From Trichodesmium sp. MAG_R04 (GTDB lineage: Bacteria; Cyanobacteriota; Cyanobacteriia; Cyanobacteriales; Microcoleaceae): DNA of 7,309 bases. The stretch covers positions 1-7,309 of the forward strand of contig JAKQYG010000203.1 of the NCBI GenBank assembly GCA_023356515.1, in the 5' to 3' direction. This document shows, piece after piece, positions 1-5,660 of the stretch (its first letter is position 1; every line of letters begins with the position of its first letter). The notes beneath the pieces were generated by a model. That model ran no database searches, was not told the DNA's origin, and saw nothing but the letters and a program-made list of their open reading frames with translations. The position numbers and the translations under genes are program-made.

Positions 1-69
1 ATCTCCTTGAGTTAGATACGATTCGGCTTCTTGATTTAATTTTAATGCTGCTGTTTCTCGATTTTCCAT
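1..69 (-). CDS. TPR protein, N-terminal 23 codons only (runs off left edge)
   Basis: Reading the minus strand from the ATG at 69-67 gives an open frame of 23 codons to the window edge, beginning MENRETAALKLNQEAESY and ending in TQGD. This matches the head of the short TPR protein at 918-1466 (IENQEIAAFDLKQKAEIYL, then SQGK) almost position by position, and also resembles the head of the TPR-only protein at 3769-5115. It is therefore the start of a further paralogue in the same array, on the same strand. A purine-rich AGGAGT lies about 12 bases upstream of the ATG and could act as the ribosome binding site. The rest of the gene, including any C-terminal enzyme domain, lies outside the window, so only TPR-head membership can be claimed. 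Certainty comes from similarity to its neighbours, since 23 codons alone would prove little. Confidence 0.7.
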   Translation of the reverse strand, partial: MENRETAALKLNQEAESYLTQGD

Positions 70-526
70 TAACTTTACTGTTACTCCTACTCAGCTTACT
101 GATAATTATATTGTTACTTTTCTTCCTCTTTTTCCCTCCTAGCTTTGACCTAAGTATATCAGATTATTTTTGCTAATTTTATTTGTAGAATTCTGAGATT
201 TTTACCGTGAGAATCAGATCAGGAAGGAACTAACAATTTTTGAGTTTTCATTGAGTAAAAGATTGGCTTTCTATGTTCTTCCTTCTTTTTTATTTCTTCC
301 TTGCTGATACTATTTATAACAAACATTTATTAATTTAGTAGAAGCTGTTTCAGCAATTTTGTATTAGCACTTTAATAGCTATCAACCATTAGCATTTAAC
401 ACTGAGCAAAATATTATTTATCTGAGTTATTAAAAGTCGGGGCAAAAATTCTTTTTCTAACTTTTGTTTGAGGATAATTCAGCAAAAAAAAGCTGAGTGC
501 TGAACGCTTATTAATGTTTCATAAAA
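70..526. other. Non-coding spacer, AT-rich, with pyrimidine tracts and heptamer repeat
   Basis: No open frame with recognisable protein content was found on either strand. The spacer holds pyrimidine-rich plus-strand tracts at about 115-142 and 276-302 (purine-rich as read by the neighbouring minus-strand genes). A hairpin-capable pair, TTCAGC (478-483) with GCTGAA (499-504), sits just past the glycosyltransferase remnant stop. The eight A residues at 484-491 become a T run on the minus strand, but they lie inside the loop rather than after the stem, so this is a poor terminator. The length, 457 bases, is generous for two genes in the same direction and would fit decayed sequence. Confidence 0.6.
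492..512. repeat. Short heptamer tandem repeat (GCTGAGT, GCTGAAC, GCTTATT)
   Basis: Two seven-base units, GCTGAGT and GCTGAAC, follow each other directly, with a third decayed unit GCTTATT. Heptameric short tandem repeats (STRR-like) are a known feature of many filamentous cyanobacterial intergenic regions. The array is very short, so chance is possible. Confidence 0.4.
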
Positions 527-955
527 TTAAATAATTTTTGCCACTTTCATTAAGTCTAATAGTTTCTCTAAATTAACAAAAATATCTTTATCTATTGGTT
601 TACTAGGGTACTTTTCTGCAAGCTGTTCTCCTAATAAATAGTAATGTTTTAAACCACATACATTGCTAACTATCCAATAGTGTTTAGCTAAATAGTCTGG
701 AGCAAAAATTTCTAGAACCTTAGTACCAGGACTACAAAATACAAGGTTAGTTAATCCTGCACCATGAGGTGCGATTACAAATTCAGCACTAGCTAATAAT
801 ACTGCTTGTTCTGCAACAGACATTGATTCTAAAGTAATACTTTCAAAACCAAATTTTTCTAAAAAACTAATAACCTTTTCTTCATTAATTACCTTTCGTC
901 GTGAAGCTTGTTTCCGACTAATATATATCCTTTTGGCGATTAATTGTTTGAGAAG
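527..955 (-). pseudogene. GT61 (DUF563) glycosyltransferase, C-terminal remnant lacking its N-terminal half
   Basis: The minus-strand frame is open from just after a TAA at 958-956 to the stop at 527, giving 142 residues. It starts LLKQLIAKRIYISRKQASRR, continues through NEEKVISFLEKFGFE, and carries the family hallmark APHGAGLTNLVF at about residues 62-73, followed by PGTKVLEIF and a YWIVSNVCGLKHYY segment. This order matches the C-terminal half of Glyco_transf_61/DUF563 proteins, which transfer sugars to glycans or proteins. The homology begins well upstream of the first ATG (823), in codons with no good start, so the 98-residue ATG ORF is not the real gene. A full domain is usually more than twice this length, and the N-terminal half is missing. 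The frame overlaps the end of the upstream TPR ORF in a different phase. The simplest reading is a former TPR-GT61 fusion gene that lost an internal segment and its reading frame. A small residual or translationally coupled product cannot be excluded. Confidence 0.8.
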
Positions 956-1466
956 TTAGTAAGTTTATTTCACTAGCTGAAAATATTTCTTTCTTATTTA
1001 TTTGACGATCGTATTTAGTTTCTAAGCTAAGTGCTTTATCCCTACATTCTGTTGCTAACTTATGCTCACCTAGAGGTGGCAATATGTTAGCCAAATTTAG
1101 ATAAAAACCTGCAAAATTGGGTTTGATACTAATAGCTTCTTCATAATATTTTATTGCTTTTTTCCATTCCTTTTCCCTAGCACTTATACTACCTAGATTT
1201 GCATAAACCTCTGCTAAATCTGGATTATATTCAATTGCCTGTTTGTAAGATTTTTTAGCTGATTCTAACTTTCCCATCCTTTGCCAGATATTCCCCAATA
1301 TTTTGTAAATTTCCCCAGAGTTAGGTAAAACTTCTAAAGCTTTAGAACAATTGTCATAAGCTTCATTTAACTTTCCTTGAGATAAATATATTTCAGCTTT
1401 TTGCTTCAAATCAAATGCTGCTATTTCTTGATTCTCTATACCCGACATATTTTTCATAACTGCCAT
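918..1466 (-). CDS. Short TPR protein (likely surviving head of a broken TPR-GT61 fusion)
   Basis: A 182-residue protein with about four tetratricopeptide repeats between residues 18 and 150, for example GKLNEAYDNCSKALEVLP, GKLESAKKSYKQAIEYNP and KEWKKAIKYYEEAISIKP. TPR repeats are helical-hairpin protein-binding scaffolds. There is no signal peptide or membrane segment, so it should be cytoplasmic. Its head aligns with the starts of the other three TPR genes; M7 (MSGIENQEIAAF, codon at 1448) lines up exactly with the M used for the TPR-only gene. No clear Shine-Dalgarno sequence marks M1, M4 or M7, so the start is uncertain. After residue 150 the TPR pattern stops, and the last 14 or so residues read out of phase through DNA that encodes GT61 sequence in another frame. 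The present stop is therefore probably accidental. The gene follows the sulfotransferase fusion after a gap of about 100 bases. It may still make a small TPR protein or may be a pseudogene fragment. Confidence 0.75.
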   Translation of the reverse strand: MAVMKNMSGIENQEIAAFDLKQKAEIYLSQGKLNEAYDNCSKALEVLPNSGEIYKILGNIWQRMGKLESAKKSYKQAIEYNPDLAEVYANLGSISAREKEWKKAIKYYEEAISIKPNFAGFYLNLANILPPLGEHKLATECRDKALSLETKYDRQINKKEIFSASEINLLTSQTINRQKDIY

Positions 1467-1532
1467 TATAAATTGATTGAATCTAAGGAAAAATAAAAGA
1501 ATGAAACAATAATTTCGTTTAACTGATAATAC

Positions 1533-1549
1533 TTTCTTCCTCCTTCCTC
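1533..1549. repeat. Pyrimidine tract (GGA/GAA-rich on the minus strand)
   Basis: TTTCTTCCTCCTTCCTC lies in the 101-base gap between the TPR-sulfotransferase gene and the short TPR gene. Read on the coding strand it is an almost pure purine run of GGA and GAA units, about 67 bases before the ATG at 1466, too far to be that gene's ribosome binding site. Similar tracts occur at 115-142 and 276-302, so this is probably simple-sequence spacer DNA. Confidence 0.35.
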
Positions 1550-1567
1550 GTGCTTACTTCTTTGAAA

Positions 1568-3613
1568 TTACCAATTAAACTTCATACCCAAATACTCTTC
1601 TAATCTCTGATTATGAGATTGAAAATATTCAGATAATCTTTGACGGAGTAAATCAGAAATTGGTGTATAAGAACCAGAATTTAACTTTTTATATTTTGCC
1701 AGTTTATGTTCTGGCAAACCTAAAAAATCAAATACTTGCTTCATGGTATTATCGGGGGTTTGATAAAGGTCTTCTCCTCTCAAAATTAAAAATTGTTCCC
1801 TAGAAAATACCGCCATCCATTTCTGTATAAATTCTATATAAACACCTCTCCCTATATAATTTCCTGATAGTCGCCAATATTTTCTATCTCCTTGGGGTTG
1901 TTTAGGAGTAGTTTTTAGTATTTCTAATTCCTGATTAATTGCAACTTCAAAAGAGCGGTCTTCCCAGTTTAATCTCTGCCAATGATGGTATTGAGAAAAA
2001 GCTCTATCTACTGGATTTCTTAAAATTACCAATAGTTTAATATTAGGCAGTAAACGATAGATTCTTTCTGGAGCTTTATCAGTTACTAAATAACTAGGAG
2101 TAGCTTCCCCAGTAATCAAATTTTGCGACTTAGGAATGGGAGGAAAATGAGCCAGATACCAATCTATTCCTTGATGAAATTTGAATGACCAAAAATGGGT
2201 TTCTTTCTTAATAGCTGGTAAAACTTGGGGATGTTGACTAATGTAACTTGCTAAAGAAGTCGTACCGCTTTTTTGAGAACCAATAATAATAAAATTAGGA
2301 CTAGGCATATTATTAAAATCCCAATAATTTTCGACAAAGGCAGGATTAAATTTGTGAGTATTATTATAACAAGCTTTTTTATAGCTAATAATTGCTTCTT
2401 TAATATCTCCTTTTTCTGTAAAAATTTCCCCTAGATTAAGATGACACAAAAAACTATTTGCCTCTTTTCTAGTGGCATCTTGATATAAATTTAATACTTC
2501 CTCAAGCCGACTTTTTAGTAAGTGTTTCCATAAAACTGAATGACGGGAAAACCAGGAATGTTCTGGTCTAAGTTTAACAGCTTCTAAGTAAGCAATAATA
2601 GCTTCCCCTTTTTGAGAATTATGCAAAAACGCATCAGCTAAATTATAGTATACACCAGAGAAATTTGGGTTAATAATAATTGCTTGTTGGTAAGCAGCGA
2701 TCGCTTCATCCCATTTTTGTTGTTTAGTATATATATTACCTAAACTATAGTAACCCCAAAATAAATTTGGATTGATTTCTATAGCTTTTTCGTAACAGGA
2801 TATTGCCACATCTAGCTTACCCATTTTTTGCCAAACATCTCCTAATTTTTTGTGGAATAAATGATTTTCTGGTTTTAATTCTATAGCATGACTATAAGCT
2901 GAGATTGCTAACTTATATTGTCCCTGTTTTTGCAAAACTTCCCCGAGTAAGTAGTAACATCTAGGATTTTTAGCATCTATCTTGATTCCTTGGTGTAAAA
3001 CTATTAATGCTGACTCTAATTCCCCATTTTTCGCCAATAATTCTCCTAAATTTTGATATCCTGCTAACAAATTAGGATTAATTTTAACAGCATTACGGTA
3101 ACAGTTAATTGCTGCCTCTATTTTGTTTAATTCTAATAATTTTTTTCCTATATTCAAGTGCTCTATAGCTGTAGCTGATTCCGGTTCTAGGATAAGTGCT
3201 TTATAAGTATATTCTGTGGCTAATTCTTCTTTTGCAGTACACTGGCAGACTTTGGCTAAATTACGATAAACTCTCGTTAAGTTAGGTTTAATATAAATAG
3301 CTTTTTGATAATAAAAAATTGCTTTTTCCCAATCCATTTGTTTAGCGTACATACTACCAAGATTAGAATGAGCTTCAGCAAAATCTGGAAATATTGTGAT
3401 GGCTTTAATATAATAATTCTTGGCTGCCTCTATATCTCCTTTTGCCTGGAAAACATTGCCTAGAGTTTTGCAAGCCGGTGCAAATTCTGGTTGGCTATTT
3501 AGTGCTTTTAAACAAGCTGCATAAGCTTCATCCAATTTTCCTTGGGCTAAATTATCTTCTGCTAGTTTATTAAAATTAATAGCTACTGTTTCTATTTTTT
3601 CATTATTAGACAT
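1568..3613 (-). CDS. TPR-sulfotransferase fusion protein (PAPS-dependent, heparan-sulfate-sulfotransferase-like)
   Basis: A 681-residue two-part protein. Residues about 11-415 are a run of roughly eleven TPR repeats, with less regular stretches near 125-155 and 350-390. Residues 438-681 form a Sulfotransfer_1-type domain that would move sulfate from PAPS to a hydroxyl or amino group of an acceptor. Visible motifs are the 5'-phosphosulfate loop GSQKSGTTSL (445-454, with K448), KKETHFW (469-475, where E471 matches the catalytic Glu of heparan-sulfate O-sulfotransferases), the 3'-phosphate signature LRNPVDRAFSQYHH (531-544, with R532 and S540), and a late NSGSY segment (645-649) in the position of the second PAPS-binding loop. 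The protein ends LGMKFNW, as is common in this family. All core motifs are intact, so it is probably active. No signal peptide or membrane helix is seen, so it should be cytosolic, where PAPS is made. A GGAG lies 11 bases before the ATG. The TPR part probably recruits an acceptor or partner; the substrate is unknown. Confidence 0.93.
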   Translation of the reverse strand: MSNNEKIETVAINFNKLAEDNLAQGKLDEAYAACLKALNSQPEFAPACKTLGNVFQAKGDIEAAKNYYIKAITIFPDFAEAHSNLGSMYAKQMDWEKAIFYYQKAIYIKPNLTRVYRNLAKVCQCTAKEELATEYTYKALILEPESATAIEHLNIGKKLLELNKIEAAINCYRNAVKINPNLLAGYQNLGELLAKNGELESALIVLHQGIKIDAKNPRCYYLLGEVLQKQGQYKLAISAYSHAIELKPENHLFHKKLGDVWQKMGKLDVAISCYEKAIEINPNLFWGYYSLGNIYTKQQKWDEAIAAYQQAIIINPNFSGVYYNLADAFLHNSQKGEAIIAYLEAVKLRPEHSWFSRHSVLWKHLLKSRLEEVLNLYQDATRKEANSFLCHLNLGEIFTEKGDIKEAIISYKKACYNNTHKFNPAFVENYWDFNNMPSPNFIIIGSQKSGTTSLASYISQHPQVLPAIKKETHFWSFKFHQGIDWYLAHFPPIPKSQNLITGEATPSYLVTDKAPERIYRLLPNIKLLVILRNPVDRAFSQYHHWQRLNWEDRSFEVAINQELEILKTTPKQPQGDRKYWRLSGNYIGRGVYIEFIQKWMAVFSREQFLILRGEDLYQTPDNTMKQVFDFLGLPEHKLAKYKKLNSGSYTPISDLLRQRLSEYFQSHNQRLEEYLGMKFNW
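2697..2704. repeat. HIP1 octamer GCGATCGC
   Basis: A perfect GCGATCGC palindrome lies inside the TPR-coding part of the sulfotransferase fusion. HIP1 is over-represented in many cyanobacterial genomes; with the copies at 4610 and 6682 it supports a cyanobacterial source. Confidence 0.8.
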
Positions 3614-3768
3614 ATATAATTTTGCTCCGGTTATTTTTAACTTGCTTCACTCAAAGAAAGTAGGGTATAAAAATACTAATATCACAATTCCTAACTATGA
3701 CTACAATATTCGCCATAAGTATTTTAAGCCAGAGGTATTAATCACTGAAATTACCTTCTTATTTAAGA

Positions 3769-5115
3769 TTATAATTTGTGTTTATTTCTCCATTTTTCTG
3801 CTGCTGCGCTATCACCTAGCTGGTCAAAAATATAGGCTATTTTTTCGTAAGCTTTATCGTAGTCTGGTTTAATTTGTATTGCTTGTCTAAAACATTCCAC
3901 AGCATCAGGCCACTTTTTTTGTTTAATATGTACTTCTCCTAATGATGCATATAACCAACAAGAATTAGAATTAATTTCTATAGCTTTTCGATAACTAATA
4001 ATAGCCTCATCTAATTTCCCTAGCTCCTGCAAAGCATTTGCTAAATTACGATGAAATAAATGATTATTTGCTTTTAACTCTATGGCTCTACGATAACTTT
4101 TAATTGCTGAGCGCCATTTTTTTTGTTTACCCAGTGCTTCCCCTAAGAGATATTGAAACCTAGCTAAATGTGGGTTAAGTTTGATCCCTTTACGGTAGAC
4201 AACAACTGCTTCATTTATTTGCCCTTGTTTGACTAATATTTCTCCAATTTTACAGTAAGCATCCCAAATATTAGGATGATTTTTAATCAGTTGACGATAA
4301 CAAGTAAGCCCTCGACTTAACTTACCTTGTTCATAGAAAATATCTGCCAAATGTTTGTGAGACCAAGGAAATTGTGGATTAAGTTTTATAGCACGTTCAA
4401 ATGCCTCTACCGCATCATTTAACTTACCTGTTTCTCGGAAAATTTTTCCTAGTTTATGAGAAATTAACCAATTTTCAGGTAATAGTTCAATTAAACTTTT
4501 ATAACAATCTATAGCTTCCTTTAATTCTCCTTGACTTACTAAAATTTCTGCTAATTGGGAGTAAGCTTCTGATAAAGTAGGATTTAATTTTATAGCCTCA
4601 CGATAATTAGCGATCGCCTCTTTTATTTTTCCTGTACTAAATAGGATATTCCCTTGATTTAACTTTTCTAATGCTTTTTCTTCTAATTCTATTTTTTCTC
4701 CATAATACCAATATTTTTTTGCTAAATCTAGATATCCTACTTGTTCGTAAACCCGAGATAAATTACGATAAGTACCAGCCAAATTTGGTTGTAATCCAAG
4801 AGCTTTTTCATAATAATCTATAGCCAGCTGCCAGTTTTTTTTTTTAGCATATGAACTACCAATATTTGTATAAATTTCAGCCCAATTTGGTTGTTGTATA
4901 ATTGCTTTTATATACCAATTTATTGACTCATCTAACTGTCCGATAAACTGCAATAAATTTCCCATATTTTTACAAGCTAAAGGATAGAATGGCAATATTT
5001 CCAGAGCTTTTTCACAAGCAAAAAAAGCCTCATCTAATTTTTCTTCTGCCAAATAAGATTCTACTTCTTGGCATAAACTAAAAGCTGACATTTCCGGCGT
5101 TAAAACTGAATACAT
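3769..5115 (-). CDS. TPR-only protein, about a dozen repeats
   Basis: From the ATG at 5115-5113 this is a 448-residue protein made almost wholly of 34-residue TPR units, for example GQLDESINWYIKAIIQQP, GKIKEAIANYREAIKLNP, GKLNDAVEAFERAIKLNP and GKLDEAIISYRKAIEIN. It has no enzyme domain, so it is likely a soluble scaffold or adaptor. The frame is open to another ATG at 5184, but the later start is preferred. AAAAAGGA sits just before it, and MYSVLTPEMSAFSL aligns without gaps with MSGIENQEIAAFDL of the short TPR protein. The extra 23 residues look hydrophobic, so a longer form with a membrane-like leader cannot be fully excluded. Repeat content and order closely follow the TPR half of the downstream sulfotransferase fusion, including a shared HLFH segment. 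It therefore looks like a tandem paralogue that has no tail. The sulfotransferase fusion starts 155 bases downstream on the same strand. The stop follows directly after the last repeat and the spacer shows no decayed domain. Confidence 0.9.
   Translation of the reverse strand: MYSVLTPEMSAFSLCQEVESYLAEEKLDEAFFACEKALEILPFYPLACKNMGNLLQFIGQLDESINWYIKAIIQQPNWAEIYTNIGSSYAKKKNWQLAIDYYEKALGLQPNLAGTYRNLSRVYEQVGYLDLAKKYWYYGEKIELEEKALEKLNQGNILFSTGKIKEAIANYREAIKLNPTLSEAYSQLAEILVSQGELKEAIDCYKSLIELLPENWLISHKLGKIFRETGKLNDAVEAFERAIKLNPQFPWSHKHLADIFYEQGKLSRGLTCYRQLIKNHPNIWDAYCKIGEILVKQGQINEAVVVYRKGIKLNPHLARFQYLLGEALGKQKKWRSAIKSYRRAIELKANNHLFHRNLANALQELGKLDEAIISYRKAIEINSNSCWLYASLGEVHIKQKKWPDAVECFRQAIQIKPDYDKAYEKIAYIFDQLGDSAAAEKWRNKHKL
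4610..4617. repeat. HIP1 octamer GCGATCGC
   Basis: A perfect GCGATCGC palindrome within the TPR-only coding region, in the DNA encoding the AIANYREA segment. It is one of three copies in the window. Confidence 0.8.
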
Positions 5116-5190
5116 ATTTCCTTTTTTTATCAGGGACAAAGAAAAAGCAAGAATACAATAAGCTAATACGTATTTAAAATCCATATTAGT

Positions 5191-5204
5191 AATTTAGAAT
5201 TTAG
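5191..5204. repeat. Heptamer tandem repeat AATTTAG x2
   Basis: AATTTAG occurs twice in a row, followed by a partial third unit (AAT). It lies about 75 bases upstream of the preferred start of the TPR-only gene. It belongs to the same class of seven-base cyanobacterial intergenic repeats as the ones near 492 and 5314. Confidence 0.45.
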
Positions 5205-5313
5205 AATGGTTTTCCTGTGAACAAGGCATACAACAATAAGTCTTTTGAATACACAAAAGCTTAGAGCTCATTCCATTTATTAGTTATCAGTACCTTTGAT
5301 TTCAACAAAGAAA

Positions 5314-5327
5314 GGCAGAGGGCAGGA
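5314..5327. repeat. Heptamer tandem repeat GGCAGAG/GGCAGGA
   Basis: Two adjacent seven-base units differing at the last two bases, inside a purine-rich run from about 5306 to 5331. Two units are weak evidence alone; the call rests on its likeness to the other heptamer tandems in the window. Confidence 0.4.
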
Positions 5328-5345
5328 GAGATTTATCTGGATACC

Positions 5346-5361
5346 GAAGGTACAAACCTTC
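5346..5361. other. Hairpin GAAGGT-ACAA-ACCTTC
   Basis: A perfect six-base-pair stem with a four-base loop. It sits at the start of a G-rich non-coding stretch that ends in a second hairpin at 5397-5414. It could be part of a structured transcript, a palindrome of a mobile-element remnant, or chance. There is no T run directly after it, so it is not a terminator on its own. Confidence 0.4.
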
Positions 5362-5396
5362 TGAGGGCTAAAGGGAGCAGGCGTTTTAATTCCCCC

Positions 5397-5417
5397 ACTG
5401 AATTTTAGTTCAGTTTT
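5397..5417 (+). terminator. Possible weak Rho-independent terminator
   Basis: ACTGAA (5397-5402) pairs perfectly with TTCAGT (5409-5414) across a six-base loop, and a TTTT run follows (5414-5417, then CTT). The stem is short and AT-rich. No coding gene precedes it on the plus strand, so if it works it would end a non-coding transcript starting in the 5300s. Low confidence. Confidence 0.3.
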
Positions 5418-5493
5418 CTTGGTTACAAGTCATTTCAATTATCAGTTTTTTTGAGATACAGGGGGTTCCAGCTTAGTAAGGTAAACCTATCAC

Positions 5494-5506
5494 GGGCAAG
5501 ATGCCC
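5494..5506. repeat. Small palindrome GGGCA-AGA-TGCCC
   Basis: A five-base-pair GC-rich perfect stem with a three-base loop, embedded in AT-rich spacer. GGGCAxxxTGCCC sequences recall small dispersed palindromes in cyanobacterial intergenic DNA; that link is from memory and unverified. Confidence 0.45.
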
Positions 5507-5642
5507 ACACTGAGAAAATTTAATTTTTAATATCTGTACTTCGTATACTTACAATTTACTGTAAATCTTATTAAATTATTAACTATTCCGTAATTATCTG
5601 CTAGGGCATTGTAGTAATGATTAATCAAATTAGCGTTTCTAT

Positions 5643-5647
5643 GGAGA
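5643..5647 (+). promoter_or_regulatory. Ribosome binding site deciding the start of the RNase III-like gene
   Basis: GGAGA lies 13 bases before the ATG at 5661 and only one base before the in-frame TTG at 5649. The TTG is too close to be served by this site. The ATG spacing is somewhat long but workable, so the ATG is preferred. An in-frame stop at 5631-5633 rules out any start further upstream. Confidence 0.5.
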
Positions 5648-5660
5648 ATTGTATAATATT

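Larger units (their letters stand above)
5116..5660. other. Non-coding divergent spacer (possible 5' regions of both flanking genes)
   Basis: These 545 bases separate the minus-strand TPR array from the plus-strand RNase III-like gene, so promoters for both directions should lie here. No convincing -10/-35 pair could be singled out because the DNA is so AT-rich. No protein homology, tRNA or intact mobile element was recognised. It carries two short heptamer tandem repeats (5191-5204, 5314-5327), three hairpin-capable sequences (5346-5361, 5397-5414, 5494-5506), and a locally more G-rich stretch at about 5314-5395 that stands out from the surroundings. Confidence 0.6.

Noticed and set aside
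527..823. 98-residue ORF from the ATG at 823 as a complete small gene
   Set aside because: Clear GT61 sequence (RIYISRKQASRR, FLEKFGFE) continues in the same frame upstream of that ATG, so the ATG is an internal methionine of a larger former domain.
3642..3872. Plus-strand open frame of 76 codons
   Set aside because: It spans the spacer and the antisense of the 3' end of the TPR-only gene. It is rich in residues expected from AT-rich DNA and shows no family motif or good ribosome binding site.
5116..5184. N-terminal extension of the TPR-only protein as a signal peptide (start at 5184)
   Set aside because: The residues are hydrophobic, but the start at 5115 has a purine-rich site before it and aligns without gaps to the paralogue's start, while 5184 has no ribosome binding site.
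5652..5657. TATAAT as a -10 promoter element
   Set aside because: It lies only three bases before the chosen ATG and has no convincing -35 partner; such matches are expected by chance in DNA this AT-rich.
5649..5660. TTG at 5649 as the start of the RNase III-like gene
   Set aside because: The only purine-rich site (5643-5647) is one base away, which is too close; the ATG at 5661 is better placed.
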